Assembly: GCA_021647405.1 (NCBI GenBank)
Contig: JAKIUU010000001.1
Span: 62,001 to 126,000 of the forward strand
Direction: 5' to 3'
Source of the DNA: Flavobacteriaceae bacterium
Lineage (GTDB): Bacteria > Bacteroidota > Bacteroidia > Flavobacteriales > Flavobacteriaceae
DNA length: 64,000 nt
Below the pieces are notes generated by a model, which did not search any database, was not told the DNA's origin, and saw only the letters and a program-made list of their open reading frames with translations. Shown here one piece after another: positions 8,746 to 18,391 of this stretch; the first letter of the stretch is position 1; each line of letters starts with the position of its first letter. The translations under genes were made by a program, and so were the position numbers.

Positions 8746-10284
8746 ATGGCAGACCAGAATAAATTCAAAAAAGTAATAGCACATGCCAAAGAGTATGGTT
8801 ATATTTTTCAGTCAAGCGAAATATATGACGGTTTAAGTGCTGTTTATGATTATGGACAAAATGGTGTTGAATTAAAAAAGAATATTCGTGAATTTTGGTG
8901 GCAAGCCATGGTTCAGATGAATGAGAATATTGTGGGATTGGATGCCGCCATTTTTATGCACCCTACAACTTGGAAAGCTTCTGGACATGTGGATGCTTTT
9001 AACGATCCTTTAATTGATAATAAAGATTCTAAAAAACGCTATCGTGCCGATGTCCTCATTGAAGATTATGTGGCAAAACTTGAAGCCAAGATTGAAAAGG
9101 AAGTTAAAAAAGCCGCCAAACGCTTTGGCGATGCTTTTGATAAAGCCGAATTTTTAGCCACCAACGGCCGTGTAAAACAATACAAAGAAAAAGGCGATGC
9201 CATTCTAAAACGCATGGGGAAATCTTTAGAAAATGAAGATTTGGCCGATGTAAAAGCACTCATAGAAGAATTGGAAATTGCCTGCCCGCTTTCTGGCTCC
9301 CGAAATTGGACAGACGTTAAACAATTTAACTTAATGTTTGGCACAAAACTAGGCGCTTCTGCCGAGAGTGCCATGGACTTATACCTAAGACCCGAAACGG
9401 CACAAGGTATTTTTGTAAATTTTTTAAACGTCCAAAAATCAGGGCGTATGAAAATACCTTTTGGTATTGCACAAACAGGTAAAGCTTTTAGAAACGAGAT
9501 TGTGGCGCGTCAGTTTATTTTTAGAATGCGCGAATTTGAACAAATGGAAATGCAATTTTTTGTCCGCCCCGGCGAAGAACTCAAATGGTACGAGAGCTGG
9601 AAAGAAAAACGCCTCAAATGGCATTTAGCGCTTGGTTTAGGTGCCGATAATTACCGTTTTCATGACCACGATAAATTAGCGCATTACGCCAATGCTGCTG
9701 CCGATATTGAATTTAAATTCCCTTTCGGATTTAAAGAATTGGAAGGCATTCATTCGCGTACAAATTTCGATTTAAGCAGTCATCAAAAATTTTCAGGTAA
9801 AAAAGTACAATACTTTGACCACGAACTTGGCGAAAGTTATGTGCCTTATGTGGTAGAAACCTCCATCGGTTTAGACCGCATGTTTTTAGCTGTTTTTTCG
9901 AATGCGCTTCAAGACGAAACTTTAGAAGATGGTTCTACCAGAACTGTTTTAAAACTGCCTGCTGTTTTAGCACCTGTAAAAGCCGCTGTATTGCCTTTGG
10001 TTAAAAAAGATGGCCTGCCCGAAGTTGCCAGAAAAATAATAGCCGATTTGAAATTTGATTTTACTATGGCTTACGATGAAAAAGATGCCATCGGAAGACG
10101 TTACAGACGCCAAGATGCCAATGGTACGCCTTTTTGTATTACAGTTGACCACGACACATTAAATGACAATACAGTTACTATAAGACACCGCGACACCATG
10201 CAACAAGACCGCGTTAAAATAACCGATTTAAAAGCATTAATTTCTGAAAAAGTAGCCTTGAGATACTGGCTAGAGAAATGTTAA
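8746..10284 (+). CDS. glyS: Glycyl-tRNA synthetase (single-chain alpha2 type)
   Basis: This class II aminoacyl-tRNA synthetase of 512 residues charges tRNA-Gly. The N-terminus (KEYGYIFQSSEIYDGL, VYDYGQNGVELKKN) is typical of the eukaryote/Gram-positive-like homodimeric GlyRS, which Bacteroidota also use. Motif 2-like FRNEIVARQFIFRMREFEQME near residue 250 and the motif 3-like ETSIGLDRMFLAV near residue 370 are present. A C-terminal anticodon-binding domain (LAPVKAAVLPLV onward) completes it. No separate beta chain is needed. Length is normal for this type. Confidence 0.96.
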   Translation: MADQNKFKKVIAHAKEYGYIFQSSEIYDGLSAVYDYGQNGVELKKNIREFWWQAMVQMNENIVGLDAAIFMHPTTWKASGHVDAFNDPLIDNKDSKKRYRADVLIEDYVAKLEAKIEKEVKKAAKRFGDAFDKAEFLATNGRVKQYKEKGDAILKRMGKSLENEDLADVKALIEELEIACPLSGSRNWTDVKQFNLMFGTKLGASAESAMDLYLRPETAQGIFVNFLNVQKSGRMKIPFGIAQTGKAFRNEIVARQFIFRMREFEQMEMQFFVRPGEELKWYESWKEKRLKWHLALGLGADNYRFHDHDKLAHYANAAADIEFKFPFGFKELEGIHSRTNFDLSSHQKFSGKKVQYFDHELGESYVPYVVETSIGLDRMFLAVFSNALQDETLEDGSTRTVLKLPAVLAPVKAAVLPLVKKDGLPEVARKIIADLKFDFTMAYDEKDAIGRRYRRQDANGTPFCITVDHDTLNDNTVTIRHRDTMQQDRVKITDLKALISEKVALRYWLEKC

Positions 10285-10337
10285 GGAGTTCTTTGTTTTA
10301 AATTCTGAGTTCAATATTCCGTGTTAAAATACTCTTT

Positions 10338-10532
10338 TTAGTCTTTATGAGACAAACCTGTTTGTTGTAGCAATTCTGCCGCTGCCACAGGCACGGCTCT
10401 TGATGGCTTGCAAGCATGTTTTTGAGATAACCACATCCCGATAAATTGGGATTCGTTAAGACATTCTATTGAAATAAGTGGAGCCTTATAGCCGTATTTT
10501 AAATTTTTGCTACAGCCATCAAAAAATAATTT
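10338..10532 (-). pseudogene. Open 64-codon stretch in frame with, and just after, the PhnA-domain stop
   Basis: Immediately beyond the TAG stop of the PhnA-domain gene (10533-10535) the same frame stays open for 64 codons until TAA at 10338-10340. The encoded text is protein-like (e.g. SQKHACKPSRAVPVAAAELL near its end) but has no good start codon of its own. It contains one copy of a 37-bp repeat. It could be the decayed tail of a longer gene, a fragment left by rearrangement, or chance. I do not recognise the sequence. Confidence 0.3.
10424..10460. repeat. 37-bp direct repeat, copy 1
   Basis: This is identical to 10866-10902. The core contains an inverted repeat, ATCCC-GATAAATT-GGGAT, able to form a small hairpin. 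The copies sit on either side of the PhnA-domain gene in the same orientation, 442 bases apart. Confidence 0.85.
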
Positions 10533-10742
10533 CTACGCTTTCTTTAAAAAACAGGTTTTTAAAACTATTTGGCTTTTACCAATACGGCATTCTACTTGAT
10601 CAGAACTATTTGTCAATCTGATATTTCTTATAGCCACACCGCGTTTAAGCGTTTTAGACATGCCTTTAATTTTTAAATCTTTGGTAACATGAACAGAATC
10701 GCCATCGTTTAAAATGTTACCGTTGCTATCTTTTACATCCAT
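10533..10742 (-). CDS. PhnA/YjdM C-terminal-domain protein
   Basis: This 69-residue protein matches the C-terminal domain of the PhnA/YjdM family (DSNGNILNDGDSVHVTKDLK, GVAIRNIRL, KTCFLKKA). It lacks the N-terminal zinc-ribbon part of the E. coli protein. Single-domain versions of about 70 residues are usual in Bacteroidota. Despite the old name, a role in phosphonate use is not established. The gene stands alone between glyS and sucC, with 37-bp direct repeats on both sides and a palindromic element just upstream. Confidence 0.85.
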   Translation of the reverse strand: MDVKDSNGNILNDGDSVHVTKDLKIKGMSKTLKRGVAIRNIRLTNSSDQVECRIGKSQIVLKTCFLKKA

Positions 10743-10770
10743 AATTTTATTTTTATTTTTTATAATTTAT

Positions 10771-10863
10771 CCCATCTGTCCTACGGACATCCCTGCCTCG
10801 CCGTCAGGCAGGTTCCCAAAGGGAAGAAAGTAATTCCCTTCCCTTTGGGAAGCTAGGGATGGG
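10771..10863. repeat. Multi-hairpin palindromic intergenic element
   Basis: Within 93 bases an outer stem (CCCATC at 10771-10776 with GATGGG at 10858-10863) can close three hairpins: TGTCC-TAC-GGACA (10777-10789), CCTGCCT/AGGCAGG (10792-10812), and a perfect 11-bp stem (10813-10823 with 10841-10851). It is clearly richer in GC than its surroundings. It looks like a dispersed structured repeat or a small mobile element rather than a simple terminator. Confidence 0.7.
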
Positions 10864-10865
10864 AG

Positions 10866-10902
10866 GAGATAACCACATCCCGATAAATTGGGATTCGTTA
10901 AG
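10866..10902. repeat. 37-bp direct repeat, copy 2
   Basis: Exact copy of 10424-10460 in the same orientation, starting three bases after the multi-hairpin element. Confidence 0.85.
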
Positions 10903-10950
10903 AGGTTATACTACAAAAAAAACAATGCGAAACACGAAATAAATTAAATA

Positions 10951-11009
10951 GAGATTCTTCACTTCCTTTCAGTCTTTTCCACCAAAATCAGACGGGCAGA
11001 ATGACATTA
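10951..11009. repeat. Degenerate REP-like repeat interrupted by about 25 bases
   Basis: GATTCTTCACTTCCTTTCAG and, further on, CAGAATGACATTAG resemble the two halves of the hpd-flanking repeat (CCTTC ... TCAG and GGGTGACATTTTA). About 25 unrelated bases separate them. Proposed as a decayed copy just before the sucC stop. Confidence 0.35.
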
Positions 11010-11011
11010 GT

Positions 11012-12205
11012 TTAAGCTAAAACCTCACTAACCCTATCGGCCGCTTCTTGAAATTCAATGGCCGAAATAACATCCAAACCACTAGCGTCTATTAATTTTT
11101 TAGCTTCAACAGCATTGGTCCCTTCTAACCTTACAATTATAGGCACTTTAATAGCATCGCCCATATTTTTATAAGCATCAACTATACCTTGAGCCACACG
11201 GTCGCAACGTACAATACCACCAAAAATATTTACCAAAATGGCTTTTACATTATCATCTTTAAGTATGATTCTAAAGGCTTTTTCAACACGTTCAGCATCG
11301 GCTGTACCACCCACATCTAAAAAGTTAGCAGGTTCACCACCAGATTGTTTAATCAAATCCATTGTACTCATTGCCAAACCTGCGCCATTTACCATACAGC
11401 CTACATTTCCGTCAAGATCAACATAATTTAATCCAGCCGCTTTGGCTTCAACTTCAATAGGATTCTCTTCGCGAATATCACGCATTTCTACATAATCTTT
11501 ATGTCTAAATAGGGCATTGTCATCAAGTGATACTTTGGCATCAACAGCCAAAATATTATCGTCAGATGTCTTTAAAACTGGATTAATTTCAAACAAAGAG
11601 GCATCCGATTTAGCGTAAGCTGTGTAAAGCGCTGTCACAAATTTTGTCATCTCTTTAAATGCTTTACCAGACAAACCCAAATTAAAAGCTATTTTTCGTG
11701 CTTGAAAAGGCAACAAACCTGTTGCTGGGTCAATTTCTTCTGTAAAAATTAAATGGGGTGTTTTATCGGCAACCGATTCAATATCCATACCGCCTTCGGT
11801 AGAATACATAATCATGTTTCGACCAACACCTCTATTTAATAAAACCGACATATAAAACTCACTCGTTTCACTTTCGCCAGGATAATACACGTCTTCGGCA
11901 ATTAAAATCTGATTTACCTTTTTACCTTCTTTAGAAGTTTGAGGTGTTACCAACATCATCCCCAACATAGCATTTGCAATGTTTTCTACATCTTCTAAAC
12001 TTTTGGCCAATTTTACTCCACCGCCTTTACCGCGTCCGCCAGCATGAACTTGGGCTTTTACAACCCACCAACTCGTACCCGTTTCTGTAGCTAATTGTTT
12101 TGCTGCTTCAACAGCTTTAACAGGATTGTCGGCTACCATACCACGTTGCACTTTTACGCCAAAACTACCCAATATGTCTTTGCCTTGATATTCGTGTAAA
12201 TTCAT
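11012..12205 (-). CDS. sucC: Succinyl-CoA synthetase beta subunit (ADP-forming)
   Basis: The 397-residue subunit of the TCA-cycle enzyme interconverts succinyl-CoA and succinate with ATP or GTP formation. It starts [12 protein letters not shown], with an ATP-grasp domain over about residues 1-235 ([19 protein letters not shown] near residue 50) and a C-terminal CoA-ligase domain ([16 protein letters not shown] near residue 330). Length is standard. The alpha subunit gene sucD is not adjacent in the window; separate sucC and sucD loci are common in Flavobacteriia. Confidence 0.96.
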   Translation of the reverse strand: MNLHEYQGKDILGSFGVKVQRGMVADNPVKAVEAAKQLATETGTSWWVVKAQVHAGGRGKGGGVKLAKSLEDVENIANAMLGMMLVTPQTSKEGKKVNQILIAEDVYYPGESETSEFYMSVLLNRGVGRNMIMYSTEGGMDIESVADKTPHLIFTEEIDPATGLLPFQARKIAFNLGLSGKAFKEMTKFVTALYTAYAKSDASLFEINPVLKTSDDNILAVDAKVSLDDNALFRHKDYVEMRDIREENPIEVEAKAAGLNYVDLDGNVGCMVNGAGLAMSTMDLIKQSGGEPANFLDVGGTADAERVEKAFRIILKDDNVKAILVNIFGGIVRCDRVAQGIVDAYKNMGDAIKVPIIVRLEGTNAVEAKKLIDASGLDVISAIEFQEAADRVSEVLA

Positions 12206-12232
12206 TATTTTTTATTTTAATTTAAGAGTCTA

Positions 12233-12240
12233 CAAAATTA
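12233..12240 (-). promoter_or_regulatory. Bacteroidota -7 box for sucC
   Basis: The minus strand reads TAATTTTG, matching TAnnTTTG, 28 bases before the sucC start codon. Confidence 0.45.
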
Positions 12241-12398
12241 CATTTCTAAATTCATTTTTTTATGTTTTTTAAATATATTTTGTAACAAATTACGTTTAAC
12301 GAAGTCTTTATACTAGAGTTTAACAAATATTTAGGAATCTCTAAAAATAGATTAAATATTTTAGCCAATATTTTTTCTGAAAACCAAAAATAAAATTT

Positions 12399-14816
12399 AT
12401 GAGAAAATTAGTTTTAACGCTATGTCTATTGGGTGCTATTTTAGCTCATGCACAAGAGATTAAACGTAAAACTTTAACCGCCACTCGGGTTTCTACAGCG
12501 CCTAAAATTGATGGAAATTTAAACGATGCTGTTTGGAAAAATATACCTGTTGCTAAGAACTTTGTTATGTTTGACCCCGGAGATGGCGATACCGAACCCA
12601 ACGCTCAAAAAACGGAAGTTAAAGTGGTATATGATGACGAGGCCATTTATTTTGCTGCTTATTTATACGATAGTCATCCAGAAACCATTATGCGGCAATT
12701 TAGTGACCGCGATAATTTTGCCCAAGCCGATTTTTTTGGTGTGATAATTAATCCGTTAAACGACAACCAAAACGACACTGAATTCTTTGTCTCGGCTGCT
12801 GGCACACAAAGTGATGCAAAAGTATCTACGGCTACTGGCGAAGATTTTAGCTGGAGCGATGTGTGGTACAGTAAAATTAGTTTCGACGATAAGGGCTGGT
12901 ACATAGAAATGAAAATTCCATTTGCAGCTTTGCGCTTCTCGAACGAAAAAGTACAAACTTGGGGCTTAAATTTTAAGAGACTTATACAAAGTAGACGGGA
13001 GCGTTATTCTTGGAATTACATCGATAAATCTGTAGGAAGGGCCTCACAATATTCAGGCTTACTTACCAACCTTAAAAATATTAAAACCTCTATCAGACTA
13101 AATTTTTTACCAATCTTTACCTCTAATATTTTAAATTTTGAAGGCACCACAATTACCAGAGAACAAATTGGTTTAAATATAAAATATGGTTTGAGTGATA
13201 ATTTTACGTTAGATGCCACCATAAATCCAGATTTTAGTCAGGCCGGTTTTGACGATTTGGTTTTAAATTTAGGCCCTTTTGAAACACGGTTTGCAGAACA
13301 ACGTCAATTTTTTATTGAAGGAGCCGACTTGCTTAACAAAGGTGGTTTGTTCTTTTCGAGACGTATTGGTAAACGGCCAATAAATTTTTATGATGCTTTT
13401 AATAATCTTTCTTCTAGCGAAGAAATTATAAGCAATCCCAGTGAAGCCAAATTAATATCTGCAGCTAAAATTTCGGGTCGCTCAAAAAAAGGTTTGGGTA
13501 TTGCTGTACTAAATGCCGTAACAGACAAAACAGAAGCTATAATTAAAGATAATATTACAGGAGCTATTAGGAAAGTTACCACAGAGCCATTGGCCAATTA
13601 TAACGTCTTGGTTTTAGATCAAGAGTTTAATAAAAATTCTTCTGTGTCATTTATAAACACGCATATTTCTCGTAATAACAATTTTAGACGGGCCAATGCA
13701 TCTGCCCTTCTTTTTAATTTGGCCAATAAGGCCAATTCTAAAAAACTAAGCGGATCAGCTAAATTTAGCAGCATAAAAGACCCTGTTAATGGCAACACAA
13801 AAGGTTTTTCAAGTAATTTATCCTACAGCAAAACAAAAGGTAAATTTCGTTATGGTCTTAGCAATAGTTTGGCCGATGACAAGTACGATATAAACGACTT
13901 GGGTTTTCAGAGGCGCAACAATTTTAATGCCTTTTTTGGCAATATGTCTTACCGAATTTTTAAACCTACAAAACATTTTAATTCGTACAGTATTAATTTA
14001 AGAGCTGGCATGTTTAGGCGTTATAAACCTAATGTTTATACAGGTAATTTTGTAAACTTAAACTTCTTTGCGACAACACTTAAACAATTTTCGTTTGGTG
14101 GTAACATCAATGGCAGTTTTGGCACAGGTAAAGATTATAACGAGCCAAGAAATGATGTCGATTTTATAGTTACCACAGCCAGACTGGGCTTTTTTGGTTT
14201 TGTATCGTCAGACTTTAGGAAAAAATTTGCATACAATGCCTCTATAAGTTATAACAGGCGTTATGGCGAAAAAGACAATGGTTATTCTTTTGGTTTTACA
14301 CCTATTTATAGAGCCAACGATAAGTTTTTTCTCAGCTATTCTTTTAATTATGACATAACTTTTGACGAACGCGGTTATATTACCACCTTAGATAATGGCG
14401 ACATAATTTTTGGGTTTAGAAATATTAAGTCGGTTTTAAATTCGCTTAGTGGCAAGTATAGTTTCAGCGATTTATCTTCATTAACCATTGCTTTTAGATA
14501 TAATTGGACACCTGTTACCTACAAAAATAATTACGCCAAATTAGACGAAAAAGGGCTGTTGGTAACAAGCGCCTACTCAGGAAACAACGATGTTAATTTT
14601 AATTCGTGGAATCTTGATTTACGCTATGTTTGGCAATTTGCACGGGGTAGTGAATTGTCTGTTTTATATCGCAACGCTATATTCAACTCAGATGACCAAT
14701 CTAATTTATCATTTTCGGATAATTTAAGTAACTTATTTAAACAGCCTTTACAACAAAATCTATCCATCCGATTTGTATATTATTTAGATTACAACAAAAT
14801 AAAATCTTGGTTGTAG
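12399..14816 (+). CDS. DUF5916 outer-membrane-type protein with CBM9-like N-terminal domain
   Basis: This is an 805-residue exported protein. The signal peptide is [20 protein letters not shown] carbohydrate-binding family 9-like domain covers about residues 30-215 ([45 protein letters not shown]). The rest, with many alternating aromatic and polar strands ([21 protein letters not shown], then beta-barrel-like segments to a C-terminal [18 protein letters not shown]), matches DUF5916. Such proteins are frequent in Bacteroidota outer membranes, but their substrate is unknown. No neighbouring SusC/D genes suggest a glycan target. Confidence 0.88.
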   Translation: MRKLVLTLCLLGAILAHAQEIKRKTLTATRVSTAPKIDGNLNDAVWKNIPVAKNFVMFDPGDGDTEPNAQKTEVKVVYDDEAIYFAAYLYDSHPETIMRQFSDRDNFAQADFFGVIINPLNDNQNDTEFFVSAAGTQSDAKVSTATGEDFSWSDVWYSKISFDDKGWYIEMKIPFAALRFSNEKVQTWGLNFKRLIQSRRERYSWNYIDKSVGRASQYSGLLTNLKNIKTSIRLNFLPIFTSNILNFEGTTITREQIGLNIKYGLSDNFTLDATINPDFSQAGFDDLVLNLGPFETRFAEQRQFFIEGADLLNKGGLFFSRRIGKRPINFYDAFNNLSSSEEIISNPSEAKLISAAKISGRSKKGLGIAVLNAVTDKTEAIIKDNITGAIRKVTTEPLANYNVLVLDQEFNKNSSVSFINTHISRNNNFRRANASALLFNLANKANSKKLSGSAKFSSIKDPVNGNTKGFSSNLSYSKTKGKFRYGLSNSLADDKYDINDLGFQRRNNFNAFFGNMSYRIFKPTKHFNSYSINLRAGMFRRYKPNVYTGNFVNLNFFATTLKQFSFGGNINGSFGTGKDYNEPRNDVDFIVTTARLGFFGFVSSDFRKKFAYNASISYNRRYGEKDNGYSFGFTPIYRANDKFFLSYSFNYDITFDERGYITTLDNGDIIFGFRNIKSVLNSLSGKYSFSDLSSLTIAFRYNWTPVTYKNNYAKLDEKGLLVTSAYSGNNDVNFNSWNLDLRYVWQFARGSELSVLYRNAIFNSDDQSNLSFSDNLSNLFKQPLQQNLSIRFVYYLDYNKIKSWL

Positions 14817-14859
14817 CTTTTTTAAATTTATCCGTAACTTCACAACTTTATTTTTAAAG

Positions 14860-15513
14860 ATGATTAAAGCGAAAAACATCTATAAATCTTTTGGCAGCAT
14901 AAAGGTTTTGAAAGGGATAGATTTACATATCAAAAAGAAAGAAATTGTGGCCATTGTAGGGCCTTCTGGTGCGGGTAAAACAACTTTGTTACAAATTCTA
15001 GGTACCCTAGACAAACCCGATCCTAAGGCCGAAATTACAATTAATAATTATGAAGTTTTAAAGCTAAAAGACAGGAAATTAGCCCATTTTAGAAATACAC
15101 ATGTCAGTTTTATTTTTCAGTTTCACCAACTACTTCCCGAATTTACAGCTTTAGAAAATGTGTGTATTCCGGGTTTTATAGCCAATAAACCCAAACATGA
15201 CGTTATAAAAGAGGCCAAAGAAATTCTTAATTACCTACAATTATCTGACAGGCTAGAGCACCATCCTAACGAACTTTCTGGAGGCGAACAACAACGCGTT
15301 GCTGTGGCACGTGCACTTATAAACAAACCCGCTATTATTTTTGCCGATGAACCAACAGGAAATTTAGATTCGGCTACAGCTGACAGCTTACATCAACTTT
15401 TTTTTGATTTGCGCGACAAATTTGGTCACACTTTTGTTATTGTAACACACAACAGAGAACTCGCAAAAATGGCAGATAGAACACTCGAAATGAAAGACGG
15501 TTCAATACTTTAA
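14860..15513 (+). CDS. LolD-like ABC transporter ATP-binding protein
   Basis: The 217-residue ATPase has Walker [10 protein letters not shown] at 34-42, the signature [10 protein letters not shown] at 139-148 and Walker B IIFADE at 159-164. It belongs to the MacB/LolD/FtsE group, and the closest type by sequence style is LolD, the ATPase of lipoprotein release from the inner membrane. No LolC/LolE-like permease is adjacent, as is common in Bacteroidota. The gene lies 10 bases before the nucleosidase gene and may be co-transcribed with it. A different MacB-type partner remains possible. Confidence 0.88.
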   Translation: MIKAKNIYKSFGSIKVLKGIDLHIKKKEIVAIVGPSGAGKTTLLQILGTLDKPDPKAEITINNYEVLKLKDRKLAHFRNTHVSFIFQFHQLLPEFTALENVCIPGFIANKPKHDVIKEAKEILNYLQLSDRLEHHPNELSGGEQQRVAVARALINKPAIIFADEPTGNLDSATADSLHQLFFDLRDKFGHTFVIVTHNRELAKMADRTLEMKDGSIL

Positions 15514-15523
15514 AACAAAATAG

Positions 15524-16267
15524 ATGTCCTTAGGAATTATGAGTGCCATGCCTGAAGAAATCAATAGCGTTTTGAACGCAATGACTTCTGTTTCTAGCGC
15601 TGTTCATGGCAATAGAACATTCTACAAAGGACTTCTCTATAAAAAACCTGTTGTATTGGTTTTTTCTAACTGGGGAAAAGTAGCTGCAGCCACAACTGCT
15701 ACTCAGCTAATTCAAAGTTTTAACATCAAAAAGCTTATTTTTACGGGTGTGGCTGGCGCTTTACAAGAACATTTAAATATTGGCGATGTTGTTGTTGGCA
15801 AGCATCTTTACCAACACGATATGGATGCCAGACCTTTATATGAGCAGTTCGAAATTCCTATTATCAAAAAGAAATTTTTTAAAACAGATGTATCGCTAAC
15901 AAAAGAATTAGTCAAAGCTTCAGAAGCATATTTACAAGCTATTCCTAATAATTTAAGCCACACTTTAAGTTCTGAATTTGGCATTACAAATCCCAAAGTA
16001 TTTACGGGTGGCATTGCCAGTGGCGATCAATTTATATCGTCGATAGAAAAAATTGAGCAATTCAATAAAAACTTACCCGATGTGCTTTGTGTAGAAATGG
16101 AAGGCGCTGCAGTAGCCCAAGTTTGTTTTGACTATAAAGTGTGCTTTGCCATAATGAGAACCCTATCTGATAAGGCCAAAGCAAACGCTTCTATAGATTT
16201 TCAGAAATTTGCAAAGCAAGTTGCCAGTACTTATGCATTGGGTATTTTAGAAAAAATTTTAATGTGA
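15524..16267 (+). CDS. mtnN: 5'-methylthioadenosine/S-adenosylhomocysteine nucleosidase
   Basis: This 247-residue PNP/UDP-phosphorylase-fold enzyme hydrolyses methylthioadenosine and S-adenosylhomocysteine to adenine plus the thioribosyl product, recycling methyl-donor waste. The start MSLGIMSAMPEEIN contains the conserved Glu of the family. The ribose-binding motif VEMEGAAVAQVC near residue 185 and the catalytic-Asp region TLSDKAKANA near residue 207 are present. A futalosine hydrolase reading is less likely but belongs to the same fold. It lies between the LolD-like gene and a YheT-type hydrolase gene in a tight rightward run. Confidence 0.9.
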   Translation: MSLGIMSAMPEEINSVLNAMTSVSSAVHGNRTFYKGLLYKKPVVLVFSNWGKVAAATTATQLIQSFNIKKLIFTGVAGALQEHLNIGDVVVGKHLYQHDMDARPLYEQFEIPIIKKKFFKTDVSLTKELVKASEAYLQAIPNNLSHTLSSEFGITNPKVFTGGIASGDQFISSIEKIEQFNKNLPDVLCVEMEGAAVAQVCFDYKVCFAIMRTLSDKAKANASIDFQKFAKQVASTYALGILEKILM

Positions 16268-16274
16268 GTTGGTT

Positions 16275-17258
16275 ATGCCTATTTTAAAAGACAACACATA
16301 CAAACCTTGGTATGTTTTTAAAAACAAACATTTCAATACGATTTACAAAAAATTATCTCCGCGTTTTAAAGTTAAATATAAAAGAGAGCGTCTTATAACA
16401 CCCGATGATGACTTTATTGATTTAGATATTGCATCGGTACACTCAAAACGTGCTGTTATTGCCATTCATGGTTTAGAAGGAAGTGCCCAATCAAGTTACA
16501 TTTTATCATTAGTTCACTATTTAAACTCGCAAGATATTGATGTTATTGCCTTTAATTTAAGAGGATGTAGTGGTGAACCTAACAATAAATTAAGCACCTA
16601 TCACAGTGGTAAAACAGAAGATTTAGATTTGGTTGTTAGGCATGTTATCTCACATTACAACTACAATGATATAAACATTGTTGGATACAGTTTGGGAGGT
16701 AATTTAACACTCAAATACATGGGCGAATATGCCAATAACCTGCCTGCAAAATTAAACCGTGCAGTGGCTATATCTGTCCCTTGCCAATTAAAGGATGTCT
16801 CAATACAGTTAGCTAAATCTAAAAATACAATTTATATGAAGGCTTTTTTAATATCATTAAAAGCCAAAGTTTTAGAACGGTTAAAACGTTTTCCTAACAA
16901 TAACTTAAACAAAGAAGCCATCTTAAATTCAAAGAATTTTTACGATTTCGACAAGGCATATACAGCACCTGTCTTTGGGTTTAAAGATGCCGAAGATTAT
17001 TGGCATAAAAACAGTAGTTTACACTTTTTAGCGGCTATAAAAAGACCAACAATACTTATCAATGCCTTAGACGATTTATTTTTATTAGACAGTTGCTACC
17101 CTTTTAACATTGCCAAAGAGCATAAATATTTCACCCTTTTAACCACCCGCTATGGTGGACACGTTGGTTTTAACAGCACTTTTAACAAGCGTCACAATTT
17201 GTGGCTTGAAAAACGGGTTTTGACATTTATAAAAACACCCTGTACTGCCAGACAATAA
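16275..17258 (+). CDS. YheT-family alpha/beta hydrolase
   Basis: I start at the ATG at 16275 (MPILKDNTYKPW), 7 bases after the mtnN stop. A TTG two codons upstream is possible but weaker. The resulting 327-residue protein shows the oxyanion-hole motif HGLEG (65-69), the nucleophile elbow GYSLGGN with Ser139, and a late His in GGHVGF. This pattern matches the YheT/ABHD1-3 group of alpha/beta hydrolases, mostly of unknown substrate, some acting on lipid esters. It is probably co-transcribed with mtnN. Confidence 0.88.
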   Translation: MPILKDNTYKPWYVFKNKHFNTIYKKLSPRFKVKYKRERLITPDDDFIDLDIASVHSKRAVIAIHGLEGSAQSSYILSLVHYLNSQDIDVIAFNLRGCSGEPNNKLSTYHSGKTEDLDLVVRHVISHYNYNDINIVGYSLGGNLTLKYMGEYANNLPAKLNRAVAISVPCQLKDVSIQLAKSKNTIYMKAFLISLKAKVLERLKRFPNNNLNKEAILNSKNFYDFDKAYTAPVFGFKDAEDYWHKNSSLHFLAAIKRPTILINALDDLFLLDSCYPFNIAKEHKYFTLLTTRYGGHVGFNSTFNKRHNLWLEKRVLTFIKTPCTARQ

Positions 17259-17317
17259 GTTTTTTAAATGTCAGTTAATTAATAATAAAATAAGATATTT
17301 GTAAAAATTAGATTTTT

Positions 17318-18388
17318 TTGAAAAAACTATACCTCTCTTTTTTTATCCTTTTGGGTGTTATCAATGCCCAAAGTCAAGTTTTTAGAAAATTTTCTAATGA
17401 ATTTCTAAACTTAGGTGTGGGTGCTGATGCTTTTGCTATGGGTAAAGCTGTTGTTGCTTCAACCAAAGGTGTAAATTCTGGATACTGGAATCCTGCTGGT
17501 TTGGTTGACATAAAAGAAACCGAAGCCAGTTTGATGCACGCAGCTTATTTTCAAGGTATTGCCAATTACGACTTTGCTGCTTATGCAATCCCTATTAACA
17601 GAAGCAGTACACTGGCTTTTTACGCATTGCGTTTTGGCGTGGATGATATTTTAAATACAACCGAATTAATTGACAATCAGGGTAATATTGATTTTAACCG
17701 CATCAGTCTATTTTCTGCAACCGATTATGCCTTTAATATGGCCTATGCAAAGAAGCTCAATAAAAAAGGACTTAGCATTGGGTTTAACGCCAAAGTGATT
17801 CGGCGTATCATTGGTAAATTTGCAAATGCTTGGGGTTTTGGATTGGATTTCGGATTACAATATAGGTCAGAAAAATACAACTTCGGATTGATGCTAAGAG
17901 ATGCCTCTTCTACTTTTAATGCCTGGACTATTAACCAAACTGAATTTGATAAGATTAGTGCAGCCATTCCGGGACAAAATCAAGAATTACCGCAAACAGT
18001 AGAACTATCAGTTCCTAAAATACAATTGGGTTTTGCAAGAAATTTTAAAATAAATTACGATTTCAGTCTTTTGGCTGAAGCCGATATAAACATCCGTTTT
18101 AAACGTACAAACGACTTAATTTCAACAGCGCTGTTGAGCATGGGGCCATCTTTAGGATTTGAATTAAATTTTCAAGATTTGGCTTTTTTAAGAGCTGGGG
18201 TCACTAATTTTCAGAGCCACAAAAATTTTGACAACTCAAAAACAACCATAGTGGAACCCAATATTGGCTTGGGATTTATTATTAAGGGCATACAAATTGA
18301 CTATGCTTTAAGCAATATAGGAGGCTCTGGCGGCACTTTATTTTCAAATGTATTTTCGGTTAAAATAGCCCTGTCAAAATACCGTTAG
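17318..18388 (+). CDS. PorV/PorQ-like type IX secretion outer-membrane protein
   Basis: The 356-residue protein starts at a TTG codon (17318). This start gives an immediate signal peptide, MKKLYLSFFILLGVINAQSQ, and no in-frame ATG lies nearby. The mature part is a predicted outer-membrane beta barrel of the UPF0164/PorV family, with the typical N-terminal pattern LGVGADAFAMGKA and SGYWNPAGL. PorV and its paralogues are shuttle proteins of the type IX secretion system; this one resembles the second PorV of Flavobacteriia (PorV2). The lnt gene starts 3 bases after its stop. Confidence 0.82.
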   Translation: MKKLYLSFFILLGVINAQSQVFRKFSNEFLNLGVGADAFAMGKAVVASTKGVNSGYWNPAGLVDIKETEASLMHAAYFQGIANYDFAAYAIPINRSSTLAFYALRFGVDDILNTTELIDNQGNIDFNRISLFSATDYAFNMAYAKKLNKKGLSIGFNAKVIRRIIGKFANAWGFGLDFGLQYRSEKYNFGLMLRDASSTFNAWTINQTEFDKISAAIPGQNQELPQTVELSVPKIQLGFARNFKINYDFSLLAEADINIRFKRTNDLISTALLSMGPSLGFELNFQDLAFLRAGVTNFQSHKNFDNSKTTIVEPNIGLGFIIKGIQIDYALSNIGGSGGTLFSNVFSVKIALSKYR

Positions 18389-18391
18389 TTC

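Noticed and set aside
10285..10337. Terminator after glyS
   Set aside because: No stable stem followed by a T run could be found directly after the stop.
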